Assembly (NCBI RefSeq): GCF_001813295.1
Contig: NZ_KV811999.1
Coordinates: 1-38,973 of the forward strand
Length of the DNA stretch: 38,973 bases
Source: Streptococcus sp. HMSC072G04
GTDB lineage: Bacteria; Bacillota; Bacilli; Lactobacillales; Streptococcaceae
Reading direction: 5' to 3'
The translations under genes were made by a program, and so were the position numbers. This document shows positions 16,655 to 25,737 of the stretch, one piece after another. Below the pieces are notes generated by a model, which was given only the letters and a program-made list of their open reading frames with translations, was not told the origin of the DNA and did not search any database. Numbering within the stretch: position 1 is the first letter of the stretch; each line of letters begins with the position of its first letter.

Positions 16655-16672
16655 AAATAGAGCTTTTTTTCT
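16642..16672 (+). terminator. Terminator at the end of the rbgA-rnhB-ROK operon
   Basis: AAAAAAGTTCTA / TAGAGCTTTTTT stem (one wobble) with GAAA loop. Its left arm overlaps the 3' end of the ROK gene. A and T flanks make it potentially bidirectional. Confidence 0.75.
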
Positions 16673-16715
16673 TTTCTTTTTCGAATAAATAAGTGAGAGG
16701 AAGTAGAAGGTGACC

Positions 16716-17564
16716 ATGGAGAAATTTGAAATCTTTAAATTAAAAGAAGCCGGTTTATCAAATGAGCAAGTCTTGAGAGTTTTGGACTACTGTAGAAAAG
16801 ACCAAGTCTTACCAAGCTTAGAAGAGATAGCAAGGATCGCTCGCTGTCGCAGTATTATTCATTTTGTAGACAAATACCGACAACTGGATGAAGACCATTT
16901 ACACAAGGAGTTCGAACGGTTCCCATCTCTATCCATTTTTGATCCTGAATACCCTGAGGAATTGCTACAGATCTACAATCCTCCTGTACTCCTTTTTTAC
17001 CAGGGAGACTTGCAACTGCTAACCAGACCGAAGATTGCAGTTGTTGGAGCTCGGGAGACCACGCGAGAAGGGGTTCGTTCTGTAGAGAAGATTATTAAGG
17101 AACTTGGAAATGAACTGGTCATCGTCAGTGGACTTGCTAAGGGAATTGATGCGACAGCTCATTATGCTAGCATCCGCAATGGTGGCAAAACCATCGGAGT
17201 GATTGGAACGGGACTGGATGTCTTTTATCCTAAAAGCAATCAAAGACTGCAGGCGCATATGGGGGAACACCATCTGATCTTGAGCGAGTATGGTCCAGGG
17301 CAGGCACCACTTAAGTTTCATTTTCCAGAGCGAAATCGCATCATTGCAGGTCTCTGTCAGGCAGTGATTGTGGCAGAGGCGCGACTCCGTTCAGGGAGTT
17401 TGATTACTTGTGAGCGTGCTATGGAAGAAGGACGAGACGTTTTTGCTATTCCGGGAAATATTTTAGATGGAAAATCTGCAGGCTGCCATCATCTGATTCA
17501 AGAAGGCGCAAAGCTTGTCACATCAGGCCAGGACATTCTTGATGAATTGAAATACGAATTGTGA
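16716..17564 (+). CDS. dprA: DNA processing protein DprA
   Basis: A 282-residue recombination mediator that binds incoming single-stranded DNA during natural transformation and loads RecA. It has the N-terminal SAM-like domain (about 1-75; FKLKEAGLSNEQVLRVLDY) and the extended Rossmann fold with GARETTREG, IVSGLAKGIDATAHYASI, IGTGLDVFYPKSN and FPERNRIIAGLCQAVIVAEA. Length matches the pneumococcal protein, indicating an intact competence gene. The ATG at 16716 follows GAAGG; a GTG at 16710 with AGAGGAAG further upstream is an alternative. In streptococci dprA is a late competence gene; I looked for a cin box upstream but saw no clear one. Confidence 0.95.
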   Translation: MEKFEIFKLKEAGLSNEQVLRVLDYCRKDQVLPSLEEIARIARCRSIIHFVDKYRQLDEDHLHKEFERFPSLSIFDPEYPEELLQIYNPPVLLFYQGDLQLLTRPKIAVVGARETTREGVRSVEKIIKELGNELVIVSGLAKGIDATAHYASIRNGGKTIGVIGTGLDVFYPKSNQRLQAHMGEHHLILSEYGPGQAPLKFHFPERNRIIAGLCQAVIVAEARLRSGSLITCERAMEEGRDVFAIPGNILDGKSAGCHHLIQEGAKLVTSGQDILDELKYEL

Positions 17565-17588
17565 TTTTCCTATAGGAGAAGTTCCTAG

Positions 17589-17617
17589 TTGACATCTTTC
17601 TTAAAATGTATTAAACT
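17589..17617 (+). promoter_or_regulatory. Promoter of topA
   Basis: TTGACA (17589-17594), 17-bp spacer, TAAACT (17612-17617). Confidence 0.7.
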
Positions 17618-17650
17618 CAATGAGATTTATACAATACAGAGGGATAAAAC

Positions 17651-19738
17651 GTGGTAACAAAAACAAAAAAGAAAAGCAGTACAACCAAGAAAAATTTGGT
17701 GATTGTGGAGTCTCCTGCTAAGGCCAAAACAATCGAGAAATACCTTGGTCGTAACTACAAAGTCATGGCTAGTGTTGGCCATATTCGGGACCTGAAAAAA
17801 TCAACCATGTCGATTGACTTCGACAATAACTATGAACCGGAGTATATCAATATTCGTGGAAAAGGTCCCTTGATCAATGATTTGAAAAAAGAAGCTAAAA
17901 AAGCCAAACAAGTCTTTCTCGCAAGTGACCCGGACCGAGAAGGAGAAGCTATTTCTTGGCATTTAGCGCATATTTTGAACTTGGATGCCAAAGAAAAAAA
18001 CCGTGTGGTCTTTAACGAAATCACCAAGGATGCCGTTAAAAATGCCTTTAAAGAACCTCGCCAAATCGATATGGACTTGGTCGATGCCCAACAAGCACGT
18101 CGGGTCTTGGACCGGATTGTAGGGTATTCAATTTCGCCTATTCTTTGGAAAAAGGTTAAAAAAGGACTTTCTGCAGGACGCGTGCAATCAGTTGCCCTCA
18201 AATTAATCATTGATCGTGAAAATGAAATTAATGATTTTAAGCCGGAAGAATACTGGACCATTGATGGTGTCTTCAAAAAAGGGACCAAGCAATTCCAAGC
18301 CAGCTTCTATGGGATTGATGGCAAGAAGATGAAGCTCAACACCAATGAAGAGGTGAAAGCTGTTCTTGAACGCTTAGATGGCAAAGATTTTACCGTTGAA
18401 AAGGTGGAAAAGAAAGAGCGTCGTCGGAATGCGCCACTTCCATACACCACCTCTTCTATGCAGATGGATGCTGCCAATAAGATCAACTTCCGTACACGCA
18501 AGACCATGATGGTTGCTCAGCAATTGTATGAAGGAATCAATATTGGCTCTGGTGTTCAAGGTTTGATTACCTATATGCGTACCGATTCTACACGGATTAG
18601 TCCGGTTGCGCAAAATGAGGCAGCGAACTTTATCGTGGATCGCTTTGGTGAGAAATATTCCAAGCATGGAAGCCGCGTGAAGAATGCTTCTGGAGCCCAA
18701 GATGCTCACGAAGCCATTCGTCCATCCAGCGTCTTCAATACTCCTGAGAGCATTGCTAAATACTTAGACAAAGACCAATTAAAACTCTACACCTTAATTT
18801 GGAAGCGCTTTGTAGCTAGTCAAATGACAGCAGCTGTCTTTGATACCATGAATGTCCGTTTAGGTCAAAATGGGGTTCAGTATACGGCAAACGGGAGCCA
18901 GGTGAAGTTTGATGGTTATTTGGCTATTTATAACGACTCAGATAAGAACAAGATGTTGCCGGATATGGTAGAAGGCGATATCGTCAAGCAAGTCAATAGC
19001 AAGCCGGAGCAACACTTTACCCAACCACCTGCTCGATATTCTGAAGCGACCTTGATTAAGACCTTAGAAGAAAATGGGGTTGGTCGTCCTTCAACCTATG
19101 CTCCGACGATTGAGACCATTCAAAAACGCTATTATGTGAAGCTGGTAGCCAAACGCTTTGAACCAACAGAGTTAGGGGAAATCGTTAATAAACTGATCGT
19201 TGAATTCTTCCCAGATATTGTCAATGTAACCTTCACAGCAGAGATGGAAGGGAAACTCGATGATGTCGAACTTGGAAAGGAAGAGTGGCAAAAAGTCATC
19301 GATGCCTTCTACAAACCATTTTCTAAAGAGGTCGCAAAGGCTGAGGAAGAGATGGAAAAAATCCAAATCAAAGACGAACCAGCTGGTTTTGATTGTGAAG
19401 TCTGTGGTAGCCCGATGGTGATTAAATTAGGACGTTTTGGTAAGTTCTATGCTTGTAGTAATTTCCCAGATTGTCGTCATACCCAAGCCATCGTTAAAGA
19501 AATCGGTGTGGAGTGTCCTGACTGTCATCAGGGACAAATCATCGAGCGTAAAACCAAGCGCAACCGTATCTTCTATGGATGCAATCGCTATCCAGAGTGT
19601 GAATTTACCTCTTGGGATAAACCAATCGGTCGGGATTGTCCAAAATGTGGCCACTACTTAGTTGAGAAAAAAGTTCGTGGTGGCGGCAAACAAGTCGTAT
19701 GTAGCAATGGCGACTACGAAGAAGAAAAAGTGAAATAA
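17651..19738 (+). CDS. topA: DNA topoisomerase I
   Basis: A 695-residue type IA topoisomerase that relaxes negative supercoils. It has the Toprim domain ([18 protein letters not shown], and the acidic ASDPDREGE at 91-99), the active-site Tyr308 in [14 protein letters not shown], and three C-terminal zinc-ribbon repeats: CEVCGSPM...CSNFPDC, CPDCHQG...CNRYPEC and CPKCGHY...CSNGDYEEE. The last repeat lacks its fourth Cys and is probably degenerate. The start is GTG at 17651 with AGAGGGA 7 bases upstream. It is monocistronic. The target of seconeolitsine-type inhibitors in pneumococcus is its orthologue. Confidence 0.97.
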   Translation: MVTKTKKKSSTTKKNLVIVESPAKAKTIEKYLGRNYKVMASVGHIRDLKKSTMSIDFDNNYEPEYINIRGKGPLINDLKKEAKKAKQVFLASDPDREGEAISWHLAHILNLDAKEKNRVVFNEITKDAVKNAFKEPRQIDMDLVDAQQARRVLDRIVGYSISPILWKKVKKGLSAGRVQSVALKLIIDRENEINDFKPEEYWTIDGVFKKGTKQFQASFYGIDGKKMKLNTNEEVKAVLERLDGKDFTVEKVEKKERRRNAPLPYTTSSMQMDAANKINFRTRKTMMVAQQLYEGINIGSGVQGLITYMRTDSTRISPVAQNEAANFIVDRFGEKYSKHGSRVKNASGAQDAHEAIRPSSVFNTPESIAKYLDKDQLKLYTLIWKRFVASQMTAAVFDTMNVRLGQNGVQYTANGSQVKFDGYLAIYNDSDKNKMLPDMVEGDIVKQVNSKPEQHFTQPPARYSEATLIKTLEENGVGRPSTYAPTIETIQKRYYVKLVAKRFEPTELGEIVNKLIVEFFPDIVNVTFTAEMEGKLDDVELGKEEWQKVIDAFYKPFSKEVAKAEEEMEKIQIKDEPAGFDCEVCGSPMVIKLGRFGKFYACSNFPDCRHTQAIVKEIGVECPDCHQGQIIERKTKRNRIFYGCNRYPECEFTSWDKPIGRDCPKCGHYLVEKKVRGGGKQVVCSNGDYEEEKVK

Positions 19739-19754
19739 GCTTTCAAATAATTCA

Positions 19755-19830
19755 ATGTCTATTATAACGGCAATTTTTATAAATGTCTGTTATAATAGAC
19801 ATTTTGTGTTTTTTTCGTTATAATAGACAT
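19755..19830. promoter_or_regulatory. Operator array and promoter of satD
   Basis: Three copies of GTTATAATAGACAT. Copy 1 is inverted at 19755-19768. Copy 2 is extended into the near-palindrome ATGTCTGTTATAATAGACAT at 19783-19802. Copy 3 is direct at 19817-19830, 28 bp after copy 2. The promoter is built from them: -35 TAGACA (19796-19801, in copy 2), 17-bp spacer, -10 TATAAT (19819-19824, in copy 3). A protein bound to the copies would cover both boxes. Copy 2 with its T-rich tail may also terminate topA transcription. Confidence 0.7.
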
Positions 19831-19844
19831 AAGGAGGTGGGCTT

Positions 19845-20522
19845 ATGTATCTTGCTTTGATTGCAGATGTGATTGATTCCAAAATCGTACAAGAACGTTT
19901 AGACCTGCAAAAACAGTTAGAAAAAACGCTTCAAAAGATCAATGAGCTTTTTAAAGACTGCCTAGCATCGGCTTTTACCTTAACTTTGGGTGATGAGTTT
20001 CAGGCTCTTTTAAAAGTGGATGCTCCGATTTTTCAAATCATTGATATACTGCGTTCAGAACTAAAGCCGACACAGCTTCGTTTTGGCATTGGCCTCGGGG
20101 AGATTGTAACGGATATCGATCCCCTGCAAAGTATCGGTGCAGATGGACCAGCCTATTGGAATGCACGCGCAGCCATCAATCTGGTCCATCAGAAAAATGA
20201 TTATGGCAACACCCAGATTTATTTTTTGAGCGGTAATGACAGTCAGGACTCAGTGGTGAATGCGCTCATCGCTTCCGGAGAGGCCATACGTTCGGGTTGG
20301 AGAGAGAGTCAGGAAGAGATCCTGCTCAATCTGCTAAAGAGATCTGTCTATAGTGAAAGCTTTAGCCAGCAGGATTTGGCCCAATCGCTAGAGCTCAACC
20401 CTAGTGCCCTGTCCAAGCGCTTAAAGAGTAGCAGTATTCGTATTTATTTACGGGGACGAGCAGCAGCACTAGCTTGTATTCAAAGCTTAGAGAAAGGAGA
20501 GGCCCATGAGCGGATTGTCTAG
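19845..20522 (+). CDS. satD: SatD family protein: cyclase-like domain plus HTH
   Basis: A 225-residue protein of the SatD family, named from the S. mutans secretion and acid tolerance locus. The N-terminal 115 residues resemble a class III nucleotidyl cyclase fold: LIADVIDSK (D8, D11) where cyclases have their first metal Asp, LTLGDEFQALL (D50) where they have the second, then LRFGIGLGEI and GPAYWNARAAI. This comparison is by eye; the Asn/Arg spacing of the last block does not fit exactly, so activity is uncertain. Residues 173-198 (SFSQQDLAQSLELNPSALSK) form a helix-turn-helix. It is probably a DNA-binding sensor, plausibly acting on the repeated operator upstream. AAGGAGG (19831-19837) is a strong ribosome binding site. 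Overlaps the next gene by 17 bases. Confidence 0.75.
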   Translation: MYLALIADVIDSKIVQERLDLQKQLEKTLQKINELFKDCLASAFTLTLGDEFQALLKVDAPIFQIIDILRSELKPTQLRFGIGLGEIVTDIDPLQSIGADGPAYWNARAAINLVHQKNDYGNTQIYFLSGNDSQDSVVNALIASGEAIRSGWRESQEEILLNLLKRSVYSESFSQQDLAQSLELNPSALSKRLKSSSIRIYLRGRAAALACIQSLEKGEAHERIV

Positions 20523-21210
20523 TATCGTAACAAATCCATACTTGATCCTTTTGTTGATTTGTCATTTGTTATCGGATTATTATTTTCAAAGTCAGAAGAT
20601 GGCGGATCGCAAGGATCAGGATAAGAAGGTGCTCGGGCTTCACATTCTATATGTAGCTCTGCCTCTGATCGTTGTTTCTTTCTGTCATCTGGACTTGTGG
20701 TGGATTTGTTTGGTCATTTTACTGACTCATGCTGGAATAGATTTCTTAAAACCGATCGTGCAGAAGCAATTGAAATTACCAACCGCCTGGACCTTTGTCT
20801 TGGATCAAGTCTTGCATATCGGCATCTTGACGTGTCTAGTCCTTATGGGAGCGAAGAATGGTTCGACCTATCTGCCCTTGGATATTTTAAATCTAATCTT
20901 TTATGTCCTCCTAGTTGGAAAACCAAGCAATATTGCCTTTAAAATTCTGTTTACCAAGTATCAACCCACCAGCAAGAAGAAAATGGATACGATCACTGGG
21001 GCTGGTTCTATGATTGGCTTTTTAGAGCGTTTGGTGATTGGTGCCTGTCTGGTCTATGGGCAATTTGCTTCTATCGGCCTGGTCTTTACCGCCAAGTCCA
21101 TCGCTCGCTACAATAAAATTTCGGAGGATCCAGCCTTTGCGGAGTATTACTTGATCGGGTCCTTGTTCAGTATCCTATCTGCCCTCTTAGCAGCTTGGTT
21201 GTGTCAATAA
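20506..21210 (+). CDS. DUF3307 integral membrane protein
   Basis: A 234-residue polytopic membrane protein with about six hydrophobic segments. The N-terminal motif LLLICHLLSDYYFQSQKMADRK, with HxxxD-x-x-x-Q in the first helix, and LLTHAGIDFLKP are the hallmarks of DUF3307 proteins, which sit next to satD in many Firmicutes. Function unknown; the conserved His/Asp/Gln residues inside the membrane suggest metal or proton handling, which is inference. AAAGGAG lies 6 bases before the ATG, inside satD. The two genes overlap by 17 bases and should be co-expressed and perhaps form a sensor/membrane pair. Confidence 0.8.
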   Translation: MSGLSSIVTNPYLILLLICHLLSDYYFQSQKMADRKDQDKKVLGLHILYVALPLIVVSFCHLDLWWICLVILLTHAGIDFLKPIVQKQLKLPTAWTFVLDQVLHIGILTCLVLMGAKNGSTYLPLDILNLIFYVLLVGKPSNIAFKILFTKYQPTSKKKMDTITGAGSMIGFLERLVIGACLVYGQFASIGLVFTAKSIARYNKISEDPAFAEYYLIGSLFSILSALLAAWLCQ

Positions 21211-21216
21211 ATAAAT

Positions 21217-21257
21217 AGTAAAAAGACAGGAAGAAAAGGCTTCCCTGTCTTTTTACT
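21217..21257 (+). terminator. Strong terminator after satD-DUF3307
   Basis: AGTAAAAAGACAGG / CCTGTCTTTTTACT stem with an extra AAG / CTT pair around the loop. Confidence 0.9.
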
Positions 21258-21265
21258 TGGCTTTT

Positions 21266-21274
21266 TGGTATAAT
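21266..21274 (+). promoter_or_regulatory. Extended -10 promoter of trmFO
   Basis: TGGTATAAT without a good -35. Transcription would start near 21281, leaving a 75-base leader. Confidence 0.5.
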
Positions 21275-21323
21275 GGACCAAGTAGAAAATTAGAAAGATT
21301 TGTGGATGTCAAACAGTCCAGCA

Positions 21324-21351
21324 GGGTGTTTTGATACCCAAAGAGGTATTA
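21324..21351 (+). promoter_or_regulatory. Alternative hairpins over the trmFO ribosome binding site
   Basis: ATACCC (21334-21339) can pair with upstream GGGTGT (21324-21329, loop TTTG), or ATACC (21334-21338), extended to TGATACC, can pair with GGTATTA (21345-21351). The second pairing covers the Shine-Dalgarno AGAGGT. The two structures exclude each other, so this could be a translational switch. Confidence 0.4.
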
Positions 21352-21356
21352 GTGTC

Positions 21357-22691
21357 ATGTCTCAATCTTATATCAATGTGATCGGTGCGGGCCTTGCTGG
21401 CTCTGAAGCAGCTTACCAGATTGCCCAACAGGGAATTCCGGTCAAGCTTTATGAAATGCGTGGTGTTAAATCCACTCCGCAACATAAAACAGACAACTTT
21501 GCGGAGCTAGTTTGTTCCAACTCTCTTCGTGGGGATTCTCTCACCAATGCTGTCGGGCTCCTCAAAGAAGAAATGCGCCGTTTGGGTTCTGTCATCCTTG
21601 AAGCAGCGGAAGCGACCCGGGTACCGGCCGGTGGAGCACTGGCTGTGGACCGAGAAGGTTTTGCTAGCCGGGTGACGGAGAAGGTGTCCCAACACCCGCT
21701 CATCGAAGTCATTCGTGATGAAATTACGGAATTGCCGACAGATGCCATCACAGTGGTCGCAACGGGGCCTCTAACCAGCGATGCCTTGGCAGAAAAGATC
21801 CACGCGCTCAATGGTGGTGATGGCTTCTATTTTTACGATGCAGCAGCTCCAATCATCGATGTCAATACTGTCGATATGAACAAGGTCTATCTCAAGTCAC
21901 GCTATGACAAGGGAGAAGCAGCTTATCTCAACTGCCCAATGACCAAGCAAGAGTTTATGGACTTCCACGAGGCCTTGGTCAATGCAGAAGAAGCCCCGCT
22001 CAACTCTTTTGAAAAAGAAAAGTATTTTGAAGGTTGTATGCCTATTGAAGTCATGGCTAAACGTGGTATCAAAACCATGCTCTATGGTCCTATGAAGCCA
22101 GTTGGACTCGAGTATCCAGATGATTACAAAGGTCCACGTGATGGGGAGTTTAAGACCCCTTATGCGGTAGTTCAGTTGCGCCAAGACAATGCGGCTGCCA
22201 GCCTCTACAATATCGTTGGCTTTCAAACTCACCTTAAATGGGGAGAACAAAAACGGGTCTTCCAAATGATTCCAGGTTTGGAACATGCGGAATTTGTGAG
22301 ATACGGTGTCATGCACCGCAATTCCTACATGGATTCTCCAAATCTGCTTGAACAAACCTACCGTTCTAAGAAACAAGCTAATCTCTTCTTTGCAGGTCAA
22401 ATGACAGGTGTAGAAGGCTATGTTGAATCAGCTGCCTCAGGTTTGGTAGCTGGAATCAATGCAGCTCGCCTTTTCAAAGGAGAAGAAGCAGCGATTTTCC
22501 CTGAAACGACAGCTATCGGAAGCCTGGCTCACTATATCACCCATGCTGACAGCAAGCATTTCCAACCCATGAATGTCAACTTCGGGATTATCAAGGAGCT
22601 AGAAGGTCCACGTATTCGGGATAAAAAGGAACGTTATGAGAAAATTGCCGAACGTTCTTTACAAGATTTGGCTCAGTTTATGGAAAAATAA
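21357..22691 (+). CDS. trmFO: tRNA (uracil-54-C5)-methyltransferase TrmFO, folate dependent
   Basis: A 444-residue flavoenzyme that forms ribothymidine at position 54 of tRNA, using methylenetetrahydrofolate and FAD. It has the FAD-binding N-terminus [16 protein letters not shown], the family block [20 protein letters not shown] with its conserved Cys, [12 protein letters not shown], and the C-terminal [19 protein letters not shown] typical of GidA-like proteins. Length is normal. The ATG at 21357 follows AGAGGT by 9 bases and agrees with pneumococcal TrmFO ([10 protein letters not shown]). An in-frame ATG at 21306 would add 17 residues but has no ribosome binding site. Monocistronic. Confidence 0.95.
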   Translation: MSQSYINVIGAGLAGSEAAYQIAQQGIPVKLYEMRGVKSTPQHKTDNFAELVCSNSLRGDSLTNAVGLLKEEMRRLGSVILEAAEATRVPAGGALAVDREGFASRVTEKVSQHPLIEVIRDEITELPTDAITVVATGPLTSDALAEKIHALNGGDGFYFYDAAAPIIDVNTVDMNKVYLKSRYDKGEAAYLNCPMTKQEFMDFHEALVNAEEAPLNSFEKEKYFEGCMPIEVMAKRGIKTMLYGPMKPVGLEYPDDYKGPRDGEFKTPYAVVQLRQDNAAASLYNIVGFQTHLKWGEQKRVFQMIPGLEHAEFVRYGVMHRNSYMDSPNLLEQTYRSKKQANLFFAGQMTGVEGYVESAASGLVAGINAARLFKGEEAAIFPETTAIGSLAHYITHADSKHFQPMNVNFGIIKELEGPRIRDKKERYEKIAERSLQDLAQFMEK

Positions 22692-22702
22692 CCCAAGAAA
22701 GA

Positions 22703-22735
22703 AAAAAGTTTGGAGAAAATCCAGACTTTTTCTTC
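22703..22735 (+). terminator. Terminator after trmFO
   Basis: AAAAAGTTTGGA / TCCAGACTTTTT stem (one wobble), T-rich tail. Confidence 0.8.
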
Positions 22736-22741
22736 TAAAAA

Positions 22742-22750
22742 TGGTATAAT
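22742..22750 (+). promoter_or_regulatory. Extended -10 promoter of the esterase/ATP-grasp cluster
   Basis: TGGTATAAT (22742-22750) right behind the trmFO terminator. No convincing -35. Confidence 0.5.
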
Positions 22751-22784
22751 GAATAAAATTTAGAATATAGAGAGTTTTCTGACA

Positions 22785-23612
22785 ATGAACAAATCCTATT
22801 TTTATTTAGATATGAAGACACACGAATTGAAAGTGCCTTATACCGGAAAACTCCGTCGTGTGCGAGTCTTATTACCTAAGAATTATGAAACGGATACAGA
22901 TAGACGTTACCCTGTGGTTTATTTCCACGATGGGCAAAACGTTTTGTACAGCAAGGAAGCTTATGCGGGTCATTCCTGGAAAGTCATTCCAGCCATTAAG
23001 CGGAATCCAGATATTAGTCGCATGATTGTTGTTGCGATCGATAATGATGGTTTCCAACGCATGAATGAATACTCTGCCTGGAAGTACAAGGAATCCAATA
23101 TTCCTGGCATGCAATTTGGTGGCAAGGGAGTTGAGTACGGCGAATTTGTCATGGAGGTGGTGAAACCTTTTATCGACCAAGAATACCGGACTCTTGCTGA
23201 TCGAGAACATACGGCCATGATTGGATCTTCCTTGGGTGGGAATATTACCCAATTCTTGGGCTTAGAGTACCAAGATCAAATTGGTTGTTTAGGTGTCTTT
23301 TCATCTGCTAACTGGCTACACCAAGATGCCTTCAATCATTATATCGAACGCAAAAAATTATATGCAGATCAACGGATCTACATCTATGTAGGTACTGAAG
23401 AGGCGGATGATACAGATAAAACGCTGATGGCGGGAAATATCAAGCAAGCCTATATTGATTCATCCCTTCGTTATTATCACGACGTTATCCAACAAGGAGT
23501 TGCTTTAGAAAATATTGCCATTCGGATTCAATCCGGTGCGATTCACCATGAAGAAGCTTGGGCTGAACATTTACCTGAATGCCTTCGCTTTTTGGCTGAA
23601 AATTGGGATTAA
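22785..23612 (+). CDS. Esterase D-type alpha/beta hydrolase 1
   Basis: A 275-residue cytoplasmic alpha/beta hydrolase of the putative-esterase (EstD/Fes-like) family. It starts with a beta-sandwich-like LRRVRVLLPKNYETDTDRRYPVVYFHDGQN, carries the nucleophile elbow GSSLGG (Ser149) and a catalytic His in AIHHEEAWAEHLP. There is no signal peptide. Related enzymes hydrolyse carboxylic esters and sometimes siderophore or S-formylglutathione esters; the substrate here is unknown. The ribosome binding site is weak (AGAGAG). First of three genes followed closely by a second esterase and an ATP-grasp ligase, suggesting a common small-molecule pathway. Confidence 0.8.
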   Translation: MNKSYFYLDMKTHELKVPYTGKLRRVRVLLPKNYETDTDRRYPVVYFHDGQNVLYSKEAYAGHSWKVIPAIKRNPDISRMIVVAIDNDGFQRMNEYSAWKYKESNIPGMQFGGKGVEYGEFVMEVVKPFIDQEYRTLADREHTAMIGSSLGGNITQFLGLEYQDQIGCLGVFSSANWLHQDAFNHYIERKKLYADQRIYIYVGTEEADDTDKTLMAGNIKQAYIDSSLRYYHDVIQQGVALENIAIRIQSGAIHHEEAWAEHLPECLRFLAENWD

Positions 23613-23651
23613 TGGACTCAGAACAAATCAATAGAGAGAAAGAGGAAACTT

Positions 23652-24392
23652 ATGAATATTGAACATTTAAGCCACTGGAGTGGCCAACTCAACCGTGAAA
23701 TGTACTTGAACCGCTATGGACACGCAGGAATTCCTGTTGTGGTCTTTGCCTCCTCAGGTGGAAGCCATAACGAATACTATGACTTTGGTATGATTGATGC
23801 TTGTGCTCAGTTTATCGAAGAAGGACGGGTTCAATTCTTTACCCTTTCTAGTGTGGATAGTGATAGCTGGCTTTGTAATTGGAAGAATCCTCACGATCGT
23901 GCCGAAATGCACCGTGCTTATGAACGCTATGTAATTGAAGAAGCCATTCCTTTTATCAAACACAAAACAGGCTGGTTTGATCCGATGATGACAACTGGTT
24001 GCTCAATGGGAGCCTACCACGCGCTCAATTTCTTCTTGCAACATCCAGATGTCTTCAACAAAGTGATTGCCTTGAGTGGTGTCTATGACGCTCGTTTCTT
24101 TGTTGGTGATTTTGGAGGCGATGAAGCCATTTATCAAAACTCGCCATCTGATTATATTTGGAACCAAAATGATGGCTGGTTTATCGATCGTTACCGTCAG
24201 GCGGAAATCGTTGTTTGTACTGGTTTAGGGGCTTGGGAACAAGATGGACTTCCATCTTTCTACAAACTGAAAGAAGCCTTTGATCACAAAAATATTCCTG
24301 CATGGTTCGCTGAATGGGGACATGATGTCGCCCACGATTGGGAATGGTGGCGCAAACAAATGCCATATTTCCTAGGTCAAATGCATCTATAA
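23652..24392 (+). CDS. Esterase-type alpha/beta hydrolase 2
   Basis: A 246-residue alpha/beta hydrolase, distinct from its neighbour: FASSGGSHNEYYDFGM oxyanion region, nucleophile elbow GCSMGAYHA (Ser118) and a C-terminal His cluster WGHDVAHDWEWW. No signal peptide or membrane segment. AAAGAGGAAA precedes the ATG. The gene begins 39 bases after the first esterase and ends 21 bases before the ATP-grasp gene, so all three are probably one transcript. Two different hydrolases beside one ligase hint that ester or amide products are trimmed after ligation; this is inference. Confidence 0.8.
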   Translation: MNIEHLSHWSGQLNREMYLNRYGHAGIPVVVFASSGGSHNEYYDFGMIDACAQFIEEGRVQFFTLSSVDSDSWLCNWKNPHDRAEMHRAYERYVIEEAIPFIKHKTGWFDPMMTTGCSMGAYHALNFFLQHPDVFNKVIALSGVYDARFFVGDFGGDEAIYQNSPSDYIWNQNDGWFIDRYRQAEIVVCTGLGAWEQDGLPSFYKLKEAFDHKNIPAWFAEWGHDVAHDWEWWRKQMPYFLGQMHL

Positions 24393-24413
24393 GTAAAAAG
24401 GGAGGAGACCTCA

Positions 24414-25580
24414 ATGAATTATATCGTTATTTCACCATATTACCCACAAAACTTCCAACAATTTACAATCGAACTAGCTAATAAAGGGATCACTGTTTTG
24501 GGAATTGGTCAAGAGCCATATGAACAGTTAGATGAGCCTTTGCGCAACAGCTTAACAGAATATTTCCGTGTTGAAAATTTGGAAAATCTGGACGAAGTGA
24601 AACGTGCAGTAGCCTTTCTCTTTTACAAACATGGACCAATCGATCGTATCGAATCCCACAATGAGTACTGGTTGGAATTGGATGCGGCGCTTCGGGAGCA
24701 ATTCAATGTCTTCGGGGCTAAGCCAAAAGATCTGAAGAAAACCAAGTTCAAATCCGAAATGAAGAAACTCTTCAAGAAGGCTGGAGTCCCAGTCGTACCT
24801 GGTGCAGTAGTTAAAACAGAAAAAGACATTGATAAGGCTGTGAAGAAGATTGGGTTACCATTGATTGCTAAGCCTGACAATGGGGTAGGAGCAGCAGCGA
24901 CCTTCAAGATCGAAACGCCAGAAGATGTGGACCATTTCAAAGCTGACTGGGATGGCCATACAGAGTACTTCTTTGAGAAATTTGTCACTTCTAGCGAGAT
25001 TTGTACCTTTGATGGTCTGGTCGATCGTGATGGTAATATTGTCTTTTCAACGACCTTCGACTATGCTTATACGCCGCTCGATTTGATGCTCTACAAGATG
25101 GACAACTCTTATTATGTTCTTAAAGAGATGGATCCAAAATTGCGTCAATACGGGGAAGCCATTGTCAAAGCCTTTGGTATGAAAGAACGTTTCTTCCACA
25201 TTGAGTTCTTCCGCGATGGGGATGACTATATTGCGATCGAGTACAATAATCGCCCTGCAGGTGGCTTTACCATCGATGTCTACAACTACGCTCACTCGAT
25301 TGATTTGTACCGTGGCTATGCTGCCATCGTAGCAGGAGAACCTTTCCCAGCTTCTGAGTTTGAGCCCCTTTATTGCTTGGCAACTTCTCGTCGTGCCAAT
25401 GCAGCTTATGCTCTTTCAGAGGAAGAAGTTTTGGCCAAATACCAGCATCAATTCCGAGTGAAGAAGGAGATGCCTGCAGCCTTTGCGGAACTCCAAGGTG
25501 ATTACCTTTACATGTTAACAACACCAAGTCGTGAAGAATTAGAACAAATGATTCATGACTTTGGTCAACGCGCTGAATAA
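24414..25580 (+). CDS. ATP-grasp family ligase
   Basis: A 388-residue ATP-grasp enzyme of the carbamoyl-phosphate-synthase/biotin-carboxylase-like group. Visible: N-terminal pre-ATP-grasp Rossmann part, the KTKFKSEMKKLFKKAGVPVVPG segment, the ATP-binding Lys in LIAKPDNGVGAAATFKI, and the Mg-binding FHIEFFRDGDDYIAIEYNNRPAGG. Such enzymes activate a carboxylate as acyl-phosphate and join it to an amine or thiol. The acceptor is unknown and the protein is not one of the standard purine or cell-wall ligases. GGAGG lies 8 bases before the ATG. Last gene of the three-gene cluster, closed by a strong terminator. Confidence 0.8.
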   Translation: MNYIVISPYYPQNFQQFTIELANKGITVLGIGQEPYEQLDEPLRNSLTEYFRVENLENLDEVKRAVAFLFYKHGPIDRIESHNEYWLELDAALREQFNVFGAKPKDLKKTKFKSEMKKLFKKAGVPVVPGAVVKTEKDIDKAVKKIGLPLIAKPDNGVGAAATFKIETPEDVDHFKADWDGHTEYFFEKFVTSSEICTFDGLVDRDGNIVFSTTFDYAYTPLDLMLYKMDNSYYVLKEMDPKLRQYGEAIVKAFGMKERFFHIEFFRDGDDYIAIEYNNRPAGGFTIDVYNYAHSIDLYRGYAAIVAGEPFPASEFEPLYCLATSRRANAAYALSEEEVLAKYQHQFRVKKEMPAAFAELQGDYLYMLTTPSREELEQMIHDFGQRAE

Positions 25581-25587
25581 AATTGTG

Positions 25588-25616
25588 CCGATAGGTCTTT
25601 CCTATCGGTTTTTTAT
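25588..25616 (+). terminator. Terminator after ATP-grasp gene
   Basis: Perfect CCGATAGG / CCTATCGG stem with TTTTTT tail. Confidence 0.9.
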
Positions 25617-25737
25617 TCCCAAATCATCAAGAATATTTCAATATAAAACTTTGTGAATCTTTTATATAACAGTTGTTAAAACCATTTATATCAAGAACTT
25701 ATGAAGATTAGTTTGTGAAGAAAATTGAGCATTATTT

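Noticed and set aside
21306..21356. Upstream in-frame ATG for trmFO
   Set aside because: No ribosome binding site; 21357 matches known orthologues and has AGAGGT.
21897..22400. 167-codon minus-strand frame opposite trmFO
   Set aside because: Shadow frame; the plus-strand protein is conserved throughout.
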